Origin: Candidatus Fluviicola riflensis | GTDB lineage: Bacteria; Bacteroidota; Bacteroidia; Flavobacteriales_D; Crocinitomicaceae | Assembly: GCA_002243285.1 (NCBI GenBank) | Contig: CP022585.1 | Span: forward strand, 1,972,641-2,036,640 | Direction: 5' to 3' | DNA length: 64,000 nucleotides | In this document: one piece after another, positions 27,889 to 36,646 of the stretch | Layout of the letters: the number at the start of each line of letters is the position of its first letter | Numbering within the stretch: the first letter of the stretch is position 1 | Translations under genes and position numbers: made by a program | The notes under the pieces: generated by a model | Told to the model about the DNA's origin: nothing | Databases searched by the model: none | What the model saw: the letters and a program-made list of their open reading frames with translations, nothing else

Positions 27889-28956
27889 ATGTATCTCCAG
27901 ACAAAAGAAGAGATTAAACAGCACATAGGCAGTAAATCTCTTTTCAAAAAAATCCCGCAAACGGAGGCTGTTTTGAACTATGTTTCGGGGATTCAGGAAC
28001 TCACATTTGAACGTAATTCAGGTAAGCCGGTAGGCAGATTCTTTATTGCGCAATACCCGTACGGTATACTTATTGCGGACCGAAAAGGGAAGTTTCGATT
28101 CGGTATTCCTTTTACTGATTTGAAGAACATTGAAATTTCTAAGCTGGATGAGGAATATTACGAAATAGCTTTAGGTAATTCCTCGCATTCCAGCTCAGTT
28201 GTTTTTTCATTTCAAAAAAAAGACCGGCTTCGTGTACTTCCGCTTGTGAAGGCTCTTCCGGTTAAGGAAGAAAAAGACCCACGCGATGAAAAAATAGCGA
28301 GAGAAGAAATCCTGAAGTTGAAGGAGGAATTTGCTGCTGATTATTTTACGGATCGACGATTCTTCGAGGAGTTGAAAGGGGCAGAGGGACTGAATCGGGA
28401 TTTGCAGATCAATGAAAAATACATCAGCTATCGTAACAGGACGCTGGATATTTCTTCTGTAACTGGATATGCAGTTGGTATAGAAGAAGTGGAACGTACT
28501 GCTTTTTCCAGATTTCATTATAGCATCAGAATTAATCATGCGGAAGAAAACCTATACATCTACTTTACCTCCACGTCGACCTTTCTGAAGGAAGGTGAAT
28601 ACTCGGCTGTTTTGAATGAGATTGGGCGTGTATTATTTGATGTCGTTTCAAGGCCAATCGTAGCTAAATGGTTTGATAAGTTTGCGAACGATGAAACCAT
28701 CGATTCTAAGGTATTCACCCTTTCACGTCAGGGAATGCTGCTAAAAACACAAACGCCGAATATCATGATTCATTGGGACGAAATTGCAGCACAACCTAAT
28801 GGATTGTATCGCTGGCCTTACAAAAACACGGTTTTTCTAAAATTAGACGGCTCTTATGACCATCGCGACAATATGCTTTCGACCTTAGTCCACTGGCTTC
28901 AGGAAGATCCACAACGCTTAATGGCTCTTATGGGGCGTACATACTATGTTTCATGA
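27889..28956 (+). CDS. uncharacterised 355-aa cytoplasmic protein
   Basis: I do not recognise this protein. It has no signal peptide or membrane helix. It appears to consist of two or three beta-rich modules (about 35-100, 160-245 and 260-345) joined by a charged helix (118-150), with motifs GRFFIAQYPYGILIADRKGKFRFGIPF and GMLLKTQTPNIMIHWDEIAA that suggest PH-like or similar small barrels. It lies between 25-bp direct repeats, and its last 13 bp overlap the convergent dihydrofolate-reductase-family gene, which suggests later arrival. No function is proposed. Confidence 0.75.
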   Translation: MYLQTKEEIKQHIGSKSLFKKIPQTEAVLNYVSGIQELTFERNSGKPVGRFFIAQYPYGILIADRKGKFRFGIPFTDLKNIEISKLDEEYYEIALGNSSHSSSVVFSFQKKDRLRVLPLVKALPVKEEKDPRDEKIAREEILKLKEEFAADYFTDRRFFEELKGAEGLNRDLQINEKYISYRNRTLDISSVTGYAVGIEEVERTAFSRFHYSIRINHAEENLYIYFTSTSTFLKEGEYSAVLNEIGRVLFDVVSRPIVAKWFDKFANDETIDSKVFTLSRQGMLLKTQTPNIMIHWDEIAAQPNGLYRWPYKNTVFLKLDGSYDHRDNMLSTLVHWLQEDPQRLMALMGRTYYVS

Positions 28957-29504
28957 GATTTTCCCGGTTCATAATAAAGAATAACTGCTCCACAACCAAA
29001 GGTTTTCGTTTTGATCAGTTTCAGTTCACTCCGATCGTGAATGTCTTTGAACAATTTCATCCCTTTTCCTGCAATAACAGGATGAACCATCAACTGTAGT
29101 TCATCGACCAAGCCAAGATTCATTGCTTGTACAATCAAGCCCGGACTGCCTACAAAAATGTCTTTACCTGGCTGTTGTTTGAGTTCCAGGATCTCTTCTT
29201 CAAGGCTTTTCGTAGCCAATCGCGCACTTTTCCAGTCAACACTTTTCAGTGTGTGCGAAAAAACGACTTTGGAAATGTTATTCATAATGATTGCAAACTC
29301 ATCCGACGCTTTATTGCCGCTGGGATTCGCCACTAAATCCCGCCAATATTCCATGAGCTGGTAAGTTGTTCTTCCATACAGAATGGCATCTCCGCTGCGC
29401 AACAACTCACTGTAATGCTCATGAACTTCGTCATCCGGCGCCACGGCTGTGTGGTCACAAACGCCGTCGAGGGTCATGTTTATTCCTGCGATTAGTTTTT
29501 TCAT
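28944..29504 (-). CDS. dihydrofolate reductase family protein (RibD C-terminal-like)
   Basis: The 186-aa product has the RibD-C/DHFR-like fold: MKKLIAGINMTLDGV start, GDAILYGRTTYQLMEYW, KDIFVGSPGLIVQAMNLGLVDEL, and VHPVIAGKGMKLF. Such YyaP/YwjB-type proteins probably bind NADPH and reduce a pterin- or pyrimidine-like substrate; physiological roles are unknown. Its 3' end carries the right copy of the 25-bp direct repeat and overlaps the convergent 355-aa gene by 13 bp. Confidence 0.88.
   Translation of the reverse strand: MKKLIAGINMTLDGVCDHTAVAPDDEVHEHYSELLRSGDAILYGRTTYQLMEYWRDLVANPSGNKASDEFAIIMNNISKVVFSHTLKSVDWKSARLATKSLEEEILELKQQPGKDIFVGSPGLIVQAMNLGLVDELQLMVHPVIAGKGMKLFKDIHDRSELKLIKTKTFGCGAVILYYEPGKSHET
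28960..28984. repeat. 25-bp direct repeat, right copy
   Basis: Identical to 27792-27816. This copy encodes the last codons of the intact dihydrofolate-reductase-family gene. Confidence 0.7.
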
Positions 29505-29515
29505 GGGGTTGTTAA

Positions 29516-30265
29516 CTATTTCGTCTCTTTGAATATATATTTAAAATAGCTATCGGTATTATCAATGTAGCGTCTTAAGTGTCCCGATGTTTTATGTTTC
29601 ATTTGAACTAGCGAATTAATTGCCTTTTCATGTTCATCTGGAAAGTGTGCAGCACTAGAAGCACTTATATACATAGGGTGGACTGTATAGTGGTTTGATT
29701 TACCGTTTTTTAAATGGCAGTCGTATCTTTTAATAAACTCCTGTTGATTCAATTGTCTATGCATAACCTGCTCCACAGTTCCGTGAATTATCACCCCATA
29801 AAAGTGAAGTTCTTCTTGTAACAAATAAGCATCAATTAACGGTTGTCCGAAAAAAATAGACCGTTCACTGTCAAGAGTCATTTTACCATAAGCCATTGCA
29901 CCTTTGTGCGGGATTCCTTCAATAAATAAATCATAGGTTAGGCCTGATACAGCTGCGATCAAAGCTTCAAAGCAACCTACAGTTTTGTTCTTTGAATAAA
30001 GCATTATACTGTCTGAGTAGGTTGTTGACTTAACCAATTGATTATTCTTTTTATCAATAGCAATTTCTTCACTAATAGTTTTCGAAGAATCTATTGCAAG
30101 CATCATTTTGTAAATCGCCGAATGAGGCATCTTCATAACCATGTCTTTGAATCCCATTATATCGATAAAGGCAACAAATCTTTCTGTTGTAATAGGCCAT
30201 TTATCTATAGAAGGTACTTGAGTTTCTTTTTTTGTAGCTGGCATTAAAGTTTCTTTTATAATCAA
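29516..30265 (-). CDS. class III nucleotidyl-cyclase-like protein of unknown role
   Basis: The 249-aa soluble product has a cyclase-fold pattern: RFVAFIDIMGFKDMV (Asp35 at the first metal-ligand position of class III cyclases), TTYSDSIMLYS (Asp85 at the second), HKGAMAYGKM and FFGQPLIDAYLLQEEL, the last like the G-x-x-V-N-x-A-x-R-L strand-helix. Uncharacterised proteins of this RxVAFIDxxGF...SDS type are widespread. Base and substrate specificity cannot be read. MPATKKETQ, 7 codons in, is an alternative start. DNA here is clearly more AT-rich than neighbouring regions, and its upstream element is shared with the 30556-31327 pair. Confidence 0.7.
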   Translation of the reverse strand: MIIKETLMPATKKETQVPSIDKWPITTERFVAFIDIMGFKDMVMKMPHSAIYKMMLAIDSSKTISEEIAIDKKNNQLVKSTTYSDSIMLYSKNKTVGCFEALIAAVSGLTYDLFIEGIPHKGAMAYGKMTLDSERSIFFGQPLIDAYLLQEELHFYGVIIHGTVEQVMHRQLNQQEFIKRYDCHLKNGKSNHYTVHPMYISASSAAHFPDEHEKAINSLVQMKHKTSGHLRRYIDNTDSYFKYIFKETK

Positions 30266-30282
30266 GGTTTAGGAGTTTCTCC

Positions 30283-30330
30283 AGCAAATAGTATATTACT
30301 TCAATACTACCAAAAAAAGCTGAAATGCAA
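30283..30330. repeat. duplicated upstream element, copy X
   Basis: AGCAAATAGTATATTA, CTTCAATACTA, a poly-A stretch and CTGAAATGCAA, aligning with 31443-31502 with two small gaps (9 and 3 bases). Copies X and Y sit upstream of the cyclase-like gene and of the two-gene unit respectively. Confidence 0.6.
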
Positions 30331-30555
30331 TTACTTTTAAGCAAATAGTAATAGATCTTTTGAGAAACTTGATGGAATTAATCTTTCATGTCATCCAACT
30401 CGATCCTACCCTAAAGGAGGAAGGCGTTGCAAGTCTAGAACATGAGTCAATATGCCCACTCGTTTCTGAAAAAGAAAAATCCCAAACGATAAATTTTGAG
30501 ACTCTTTTGTGAATAAGAGTGGACGGAACCCTAGAAGCGTATTTCCTTACCACAA
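30331..30555. other. AT-rich spacer
   Basis: It carries another GCAAATAGTA word (30340) and a CCTACCCTAAAGGAGGAAGG segment reminiscent of the CCTCC-type repeats elsewhere. No gene is supported. Confidence 0.35.
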
Positions 30556-30951
30556 TTACTTTTTTTCGAAATATTTTTCTGATTTATCTTTAACTGTTGT
30601 AATTACTTCTTTCGGAGATAGTATTCTAAAACTCACTAACATTATTATTAAGCCTACGACTCCAATGATAACTGAAACTGCTACTTTACCAACATTATGC
30701 TGAATTATTCCAACAAGGGCACCTAGTGATCCTAATGTCAGAATACTAATTGGTAAATAAAAATCATTCTTAGAACTTATTTTTGCAATAATAATATTGA
30801 GAATAATAAATACTACTATTAGTATGTATATCCAATGTTTACTTGCAGGTTTGTTACCATTAATATTTAGATATTGATTGATATCTAAACCATTATTCTG
30901 AAAAAAATTATGTATTTCTTCTGGACTACCCTCAAAATCTTTGAACTTCAT
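30556..30951 (-). CDS. small protein with three membrane helices
   Basis: The 131-aa product has a soluble N-terminus (about 1-38, FKDFEGSPEEIHNFFQNNGLD), three membrane helices (about 40-60, 65-86 and 90-112) and a charged cytoplasmic tail ending in KSEKYFEKK. Unknown family. The upstream 123-aa gene ends 4 bp before it, so they form one unit. High AT content as in the neighbouring genes. Confidence 0.7.
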   Translation of the reverse strand: MKFKDFEGSPEEIHNFFQNNGLDINQYLNINGNKPASKHWIYILIVVFIILNIIIAKISSKNDFYLPISILTLGSLGALVGIIQHNVGKVAVSVIIGVVGLIIMLVSFRILSPKEVITTVKDKSEKYFEKK

Positions 30952-30955
30952 AATC

Positions 30956-31327
30956 TTACTTATCTTGAGGATTTAGCAACTTTTTTACATCGTCCTCAGC
31001 TTTTGAAGAAGTCCATTCATTTTTATCATTGTTTTTTATAATCAGTATTTTTGTGGGCTCGAGGACAATATTAGTTCCTGTAAACTGAAAACCTTTTAAG
31101 TTACCTCCAAATGCGTTTTGTTGAATTTTCGCAAGTTGATCGCTAATAGTATCTTCTTCTTTTTTAAATTCATCTTTTGTAGGTTGATTTTTTTTAAATT
31201 CAAATTCAATTATAGCCCCTTCTTTAGAAGGATAAATTACTGCTCTCAAATTTAAATCAGGCTTCAAATAGATACTTATTTGTCTTCTGAAATTATTTAT
31301 ATAATGTTGAATTTCTTCTTTTTTCAT
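30956..31327 (-). CDS. uncharacterised 123-aa soluble protein
   Basis: A charged alpha/beta protein (MKKEEIQHYINNFRRQISIY...; LRAVIYPSKEGAIIEFEFKK; GFQFTGTNIVLEPTKILIIKN), with no signal peptide or membrane segment. Family not recognised. It is the first gene of a two-gene unit with the three-helix membrane protein, suggesting that the pair work together at the membrane. Confidence 0.68.
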   Translation of the reverse strand: MKKEEIQHYINNFRRQISIYLKPDLNLRAVIYPSKEGAIIEFEFKKNQPTKDEFKKEEDTISDQLAKIQQNAFGGNLKGFQFTGTNIVLEPTKILIIKNNDKNEWTSSKAEDDVKKLLNPQDK

Positions 31328-31442
31328 CAGTTTTGTGTGAATCTAAAAATTACTTGTAATGAGAATTGAGCGGTTTAATCTAAATAATATCTTATTCAAA
31401 CAGACTCTGATTTTACAATTCAATTTCTTTTGGGATTTTTTT

Positions 31443-31502
31443 AGCAAATAGTTCATGGTCATATTAGCACTTCAATACTAATAAAAAAAATCTGAAATAC
31501 AA
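31443..31502. repeat. duplicated upstream element, copy Y
   Basis: Aligns with 30283-30330 (AGCAAATAGT, ATATTA, CTTCAATACTA, poly-A, CTGAAATACAA). It lies 116 bp upstream of the 123-aa gene. Confidence 0.6.
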
Positions 31503-31692
31503 CTGTTCTCAACTCAACTTTCACTTATAACCTTTGAAGACACAATAGTCATGTATCTAATTCTCTCCTCAAGTGAAGAAACTGAAATTCCTACATTACC
31601 TCATAACTTGTGGAAAAGTAAGCAGTTAAACGCGTTTTCACAAAACAGAAAAACGTAATTTCGCCTCGGTATCCATCAGCAAAAATCACCAG
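31503..31692. other. gene-free AT-rich spacer
   Basis: The remainder of the 365-bp gap upstream of the TTG-initiated 346-aa gene; no site is recognised beyond a TCTCCTCAAGTGAAG segment similar in kind to the CCTCC repeats. Confidence 0.35.
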
Positions 31693-32733
31693 TTGAAGCA
31701 AATAGCCATCAGAATTCGTAAACAGTGGAAAATCATCGGTGTGTTGGTTGTTGTTACAGCTATTCTATTTGTGAGTATCCGCGTTTTTAGGTCTCAGGAA
31801 CATCCGCCGGTTGCATTTTATTACTGGAAACAGGTGTATGCACTGAACAACAGGCAACAATCGCTGCTGAAACACTGCCAATCTGAGGAACTTTTCGTGA
31901 AGTTTTTCGACGTGACGCACGATCCGGCAACGGGAGCTGCCAAGCCGGTTTCTGTGATTGTATTTGAAGAACAACCAGCACTTCGCGTTGTTCCATGTGT
32001 GTACATTCAGAACGAGGTGCTGAAACATCCCCAACCGGAACTCGCTGAAAAAATACGCGAGTTGGTAAAAAGTATTGCTGCCAACAATCGGCTGTCAGTA
32101 AACGAAATACAAATCGATTGCGACTGGTCAGGTACTACCAAAACAGCTTATTTTAAATTGCTGCGCACCCTTCAGCAACTCGACCGGAAACTGAATGTAA
32201 CCTGCACCATTCGGTTGCATCAGATCAAATACCAGTCAGAAACAGGCGTTCCTCCGGTCAAAAAAGGTGTGCTGATGTGTTACAACATGGATGATTTGGA
32301 TGCGTTCGACATAGAGAATTCGATTTTGTCTGCAACAACCCTCAAAAAGTACATTTCACCTGGTACGAGTTACCCGATTGAATTGGATCTTGCCTTACCT
32401 ATTTACCAGTGGGGACTTGTTTTTCGTCTAGGAAAACTCTCACTGATCGCCAACGATATTTCTGAAAATGAACTCAAATCTCCGGATTACACACAAGTCA
32501 AACCGCACGTTTATAAGGTTCTTAAAAACGGCTACCTGAACAACGCTTTTGTCTGCAAAGGCGATCTGATTCGTCTTGAAACCTCTTCCCCGGAAACACT
32601 TGCGTCTATGGCCGAATGGCTGCAGGAAAGCGACATGAATTTTAATCGTTTAATTTTGTTCCACATTAGTCAGGAACACATATCTCAGTACAATGAAAGC
32701 AGCATTCAAAAAATCCGTCATCTTATTCCTTAG
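31693..32733 (+). CDS. membrane-anchored protein, probable TIM-barrel-like, unknown function
   Basis: The 346-aa protein has an N-terminal anchor (residues 12-30) and a large extracytoplasmic domain with VAFYYWKQVYA, EIQIDCDWSGTT and GVLMCYNMDDL segments spaced like the beta strands of a glycosidase-type barrel (DUF3142-like). I do not assign a reaction. The only possible start is TTG at 31693, as no other in-frame start precedes residue 190. Its end overlaps the next gene by 41 bp, so both belong to one transcript. Confidence 0.72.
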   Translation: MKQIAIRIRKQWKIIGVLVVVTAILFVSIRVFRSQEHPPVAFYYWKQVYALNNRQQSLLKHCQSEELFVKFFDVTHDPATGAAKPVSVIVFEEQPALRVVPCVYIQNEVLKHPQPELAEKIRELVKSIAANNRLSVNEIQIDCDWSGTTKTAYFKLLRTLQQLDRKLNVTCTIRLHQIKYQSETGVPPVKKGVLMCYNMDDLDAFDIENSILSATTLKKYISPGTSYPIELDLALPIYQWGLVFRLGKLSLIANDISENELKSPDYTQVKPHVYKVLKNGYLNNAFVCKGDLIRLETSSPETLASMAEWLQESDMNFNRLILFHISQEHISQYNESSIQKIRHLIP

Positions 32734-35017
32734 TCTCTGCATTGCCATTGAATCCATTGCCTGTGGAGGTGGTGGCTATTACATGGATTACGACATGCTG
32801 TTCGACCGGAACATCCTGTTTGACAACGGAAAAAAGACAACGACTTACAACGCATGGGTTTACAACAGCGAATTCTATGCAGAGGACAGTCCGCGTATTC
32901 AGAATACCGAAAGTTGGGCAACCTACCTGGAAAACGTGTACCGGAAAGAAGATCTTGAACGGTTCATTTACCGTTCATCTGGTGTGAAATTCGACAAAAC
33001 AAAAGAACAGAAACGACTGCGTTCCAAACGCATGAGTGACACTGATATTTCGAAAAAAGAAACACTCTTTTTGGATTTTATCGCGTACGCACTAAAGGTT
33101 GAAAAAGTGATCTCCGATAACACTCCTGATCCGTGGGCAGAAGAAGTGAAGGAAATCAATCTGACGGATTTTAATGACCGGATCACCGAAGGAAAAGCGC
33201 TAATAAAAGCTGTGAAGGACGATTTTATGAAAGAACGTTATGCTTTTCAGCTGATCAAATTGTATCGGTACAGTAATCAGTTCGAAGACGCAGAAAAAAC
33301 GTATAAAACCTATTTCAGCAACAGCACTTCCCTGATTGGTTATTGGGCTATGGAACACTACGCGGGAATCCTGATGAAACAAAACAAACCGTTTGAGGCC
33401 AATTATTATTTCATCAAAGTGTACACGAATTGTCCGTCAAAGCGGGAAAGTTCGTACCTGAGCATGCAGCTGGATTCCGAAGAAGATTTCAAAAAAACAC
33501 TGGCGCTTTTTACGGAAACGGAAGAGAAAATGGCCTTGCATTATGTGCGTTCTATGCAAACGAAAGCACTCGGACTGGAAGATATGCAGATCATCTCCAA
33601 GACGTTGGGTAATCACGAATACGCGCGGATTATCATGACGCATGAGATCAATAAACTGGAAAAAGGCCTGTTAACGGAAGACGAATCCGATGATAAACAG
33701 GATGAAAAGCTATTAGCAGAGCAGCTGGGGAACTACACCAAAGACCTGATTGCGTTCAATGAGGAAATGCTGGCAAAAGACGGTGAAGATCAATTCTGGC
33801 ATCTGTCGCTGGCCTATTTGTATTACCTCAACGGTCAGCACGCAAAGTGCTCGGCTTTGCTGGAAAAAATCCACCCGAAAACACCTGATTTTCAAAAACA
33901 ACATACGATTATTTACATCGTCAACTATTTGGGAACACGGCAAACATTGACAGAAATAGATGAAAACATCATCGGTGAAAAGTTGTTTGCGCTAAACGGC
34001 AATAGTGTGAGTTATCCGTTTTTGCATGATGAGAGAGAAGAGAACTATTACGAAACCGACGAATACAATACCGTCAATCAATTCATCTTCCGGCAGATTT
34101 ACAAACGTTCCCAAACAAAAAATGCGTTTCTGGAACTCATCTTTTCAGGTCAAACCATTTCAGATTTGCAATCAGAATACTTATATGATAATGACGAAAA
34201 GTCCGAAAAACCATCTGAATTGGCACACATTGATCAGGTATTGAATGATTTGGCTAAAACACCGGAAACAACGCTTTCGATTTACGCTGCCAATTACTTT
34301 TTTTACAATTATGACTACAGCCGGAATTCCAACCTTGATTTCGAGCAATGCGAACAACAGCTGAAAGAATTCAAAGCCACCTTGTTGATGCGCGATCCGG
34401 ATCGTTTGCAGGAAGCCGTTGCGATTTTCCGTGAATTGCCCAAAAACATGCAGGGGGAAAGCATTTACGGTGATCCGTTTAAGTTTGACCTGAAAAACCC
34501 GGGTTTTGATCGCTTCGACGAAAATCGTTACTCCCAGCCTTCGATGACGAAATACGAGTTGGCAAAAACGCTCAATGAACTGAACAAGAAGAAGTCGACC
34601 GCCAAGGATTACTATAACCTGGGACTGGCATATTACAACACAAGTTACTACGGCTTGCAATGGAAGGCCATGGCCTATTACCGTTCTTCGTACGCCCCGA
34701 ATGGTTTTTATTCCATGAAAACCGCGCAAGTGTTCTTTAAAAAAGCACTGGCATTCGGCAAGCTGACAGATGAGCAGGAAGCGCAGATTTACTTCATGCT
34801 GGCACGTTGTGAACAACACGAATACACCCAGAAGAACGGCGAAATCACGGCTTATTTCGATTCGAACAATCGATTCAGCTTTGATACTTACATGGGTAAT
34901 ATGCGATCAGATGGTGCCTTCTCAAATTTCGAAATCCTTGACAGAAACTATAGAAACACCGCGTTTTACGATGAACTCATCAATGAGTGTTATTATTTTA
35001 ATTATTACATCAACTGA
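32693..35017 (+). CDS. large exported helical-repeat protein, unknown function
   Basis: The 774-aa protein has a signal peptide, probably of lipoprotein type (LCIAIESIAC, Cys24, then GGGGYYMDYD). The rest is largely helical, with tandem TPR/SEL1-like hairpins (for instance FQLIKLYRYSNQFEDAEKTYKTYF; LSLAYLYYLNGQHAKCSALLEKI; YYNLGLAYYNTSYYG). It is likely an outer-membrane or periplasmic scaffold acting with the anchored partner encoded upstream, which it overlaps by 41 bp. Function unknown. Confidence 0.78.
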   Translation: MKAAFKKSVILFLSLCIAIESIACGGGGYYMDYDMLFDRNILFDNGKKTTTYNAWVYNSEFYAEDSPRIQNTESWATYLENVYRKEDLERFIYRSSGVKFDKTKEQKRLRSKRMSDTDISKKETLFLDFIAYALKVEKVISDNTPDPWAEEVKEINLTDFNDRITEGKALIKAVKDDFMKERYAFQLIKLYRYSNQFEDAEKTYKTYFSNSTSLIGYWAMEHYAGILMKQNKPFEANYYFIKVYTNCPSKRESSYLSMQLDSEEDFKKTLALFTETEEKMALHYVRSMQTKALGLEDMQIISKTLGNHEYARIIMTHEINKLEKGLLTEDESDDKQDEKLLAEQLGNYTKDLIAFNEEMLAKDGEDQFWHLSLAYLYYLNGQHAKCSALLEKIHPKTPDFQKQHTIIYIVNYLGTRQTLTEIDENIIGEKLFALNGNSVSYPFLHDEREENYYETDEYNTVNQFIFRQIYKRSQTKNAFLELIFSGQTISDLQSEYLYDNDEKSEKPSELAHIDQVLNDLAKTPETTLSIYAANYFFYNYDYSRNSNLDFEQCEQQLKEFKATLLMRDPDRLQEAVAIFRELPKNMQGESIYGDPFKFDLKNPGFDRFDENRYSQPSMTKYELAKTLNELNKKKSTAKDYYNLGLAYYNTSYYGLQWKAMAYYRSSYAPNGFYSMKTAQVFFKKALAFGKLTDEQEAQIYFMLARCEQHEYTQKNGEITAYFDSNNRFSFDTYMGNMRSDGAFSNFEILDRNYRNTAFYDELINECYYFNYYIN

Positions 35018-35038
35018 TTCAATCATCTGAAATCAAAT

Positions 35039-35078
35039 CATTTCTACGGCATCCCCATATCAGAACGCCGTAGAAATG
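35039..35078. terminator. hairpin between convergent genes (probable terminator)
   Basis: Perfect 12-bp arms CATTTCTACGGC (35039-35050) and GCCGTAGAAATG (35067-35078) lie between two convergent stop codons. T tracts are weak on both sides, so termination is inferred from position. Confidence 0.5.
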
Positions 35079-35089
35079 TTCAAATCATT

Positions 35090-36631
35090 TTAACCTTTAT
35101 GGTGAGGACACCCCGAAGCTGGATCAGCCATTTCAGCGGAGATATTTCCACTTGGTTTTTTACAGTCAAAGAACTGCTCTTCTATGATACGTCTTTGATC
35201 TTCAGGTATATCCTCCAGTTTACGAAGTGTATTCACTTGAATGTGAGGCCAGCTTGTGGTACCACCGTCATTTCCAAAATCAAATTCAAAAAAGACAATT
35301 TGTTCGTATTGCAACTGAAGAATTTCTTTTCCATTTTCAATGACTGTTTCAATCCAAATATTCATGTCTACTTCAACAGTAGGAACAAAACGGTTGACAA
35401 AAGGAACATTTAAAATTCCTCCTTGAGCACCGGTATCCTTTTTTGAAGACATCTGAACAAGGACGTAGTTAGCCACATTTTGCCCACTTAATGTGTCTCT
35501 TAATCGCAGGTCAGGCCGCACGGAATAAGGATATAAATCATCAGCAAGTATGCGTTGCGTATAGATTTTATTGGAGCCGGGGTCGTTTTGATCGGTCAGT
35601 GTTTCATGTACCCAAGCCGGTGCCGGTTGATCCAGGTTGATAGGATGAGCAGGGCTTGCACCGGCTCCACCCATGGTTGGTGAAATAGCAAGATGAGCCG
35701 GTTGCCAGGCAGCATCACCGGACGGGAATTTTGGTGAGCCGTCAATTAAATAATTGGAACCATTCGGTGCGATATCTCCCAGCAACGTAATGGTGCTGCC
35801 GTGAGGAATGACACCACTTCTTGAAATAGAGTAGTCAGGAATAAAATAAGGACCGTCTACACCTGCTCCTGGTTTTAGTTCCTGAGCTGGAATAATCTCA
35901 AAGTATTCCTGTCCTTCTTTTAATTGACTTAAAAGAATATACTCCTTCTTATTTTCATCCGGTGATACCTGAACCAACGGTTCATTTCTATATTCTCCGG
36001 TATAACCGTAAAGCTTATAATCCTCTTCAGAAAAAGCATGAATACCGCGGTCTTTTTCAATGGATTCTTTCGTAGCAGCATGATTGTAAACATCACTCAG
36101 CCATAAATACATTCCGTTTTCTTCATGAATAGAGGTGTATTTCAAAGCGTCTTGTCCTTCTACCTGATTGACACTTTGGATGCTTTGTTCATACTTGACA
36201 GCTCCGCAGAATAATTCAGATGCTCCACCACGGTTGCGAACACCACCGGGAACCAGTGAAAACGTTAACTTCTCAATATATTCTTCACAGTCAAAACTGA
36301 ATTTACCGGGAATTGTTCCCGAATTGGTTCCGGGCGAAGGCATAATCGTCGTATGTATTCCGCTCCCGAGCGATTTACGATCAATGTTGGGATTATAATT
36401 GGCATTATAGCTCACCCAGGTTCCGTCCAGTGCTGCTAAAATGCCATAATCAACATTTGCTGCGATCTCGTCCAGGTTTTTTTCTTTAAATGGCCGAACC
36501 GGATCATCAATAAGCAGCTTGGAGTATCCGTCCATTATTTCTGCCAACTTACCTTTCTGAGGTTGATTCGCAGCGGCAGTCTTCAATAATTGACTCCCTT
36601 TTTCAGGGCCATCTTTTTTTCGTTTAAGCAT
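35090..36631 (-). CDS. heme-binding-protein-like (lipocalin/nitrobindin-like) product of the redox operon
   Basis: The 513-aa protein has, after a charged N-terminus, LAALDGTWVSYNANYNP, EKLTFSLVPGGVRNRGG, IHEENGMYLWLS and ISRSGVIPHGSTITLLGD. This order matches a family, annotated from memory as heme-binding protein, with L-x-G-T-W, V-P-N-R-G, H-x-E-x-G-x-W-L and R-M-x-S-I-P-H-G motifs. Heme ligation is not demonstrable from sequence. It ends with a Cys/His tail (DPASGCPHHKG) and has no signal peptide. It is the last gene of the four-gene operon, 15 bp after the ferritin-like gene. Confidence 0.65.
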   Translation of the reverse strand: MLKRKKDGPEKGSQLLKTAAANQPQKGKLAEIMDGYSKLLIDDPVRPFKEKNLDEIAANVDYGILAALDGTWVSYNANYNPNIDRKSLGSGIHTTIMPSPGTNSGTIPGKFSFDCEEYIEKLTFSLVPGGVRNRGGASELFCGAVKYEQSIQSVNQVEGQDALKYTSIHEENGMYLWLSDVYNHAATKESIEKDRGIHAFSEEDYKLYGYTGEYRNEPLVQVSPDENKKEYILLSQLKEGQEYFEIIPAQELKPGAGVDGPYFIPDYSISRSGVIPHGSTITLLGDIAPNGSNYLIDGSPKFPSGDAAWQPAHLAISPTMGGAGASPAHPINLDQPAPAWVHETLTDQNDPGSNKIYTQRILADDLYPYSVRPDLRLRDTLSGQNVANYVLVQMSSKKDTGAQGGILNVPFVNRFVPTVEVDMNIWIETVIENGKEILQLQYEQIVFFEFDFGNDGGTTSWPHIQVNTLRKLEDIPEDQRRIIEEQFFDCKKPSGNISAEMADPASGCPHHKG

Positions 36632-36646
36632 CCTATTTGGTTTTTA

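Noticed and set aside
29516..31327. Calling the island a Pycsar or other named defence system
   Set aside because: Cyclase identity rests on motif spacing by eye and the membrane protein has no recognised effector domain, so it is kept only as a hypothesis.
34181..34819. 212-aa minus-strand frame
   Set aside because: Antisense shadow of the 774-aa exported protein gene, with no sensible domain or start context.
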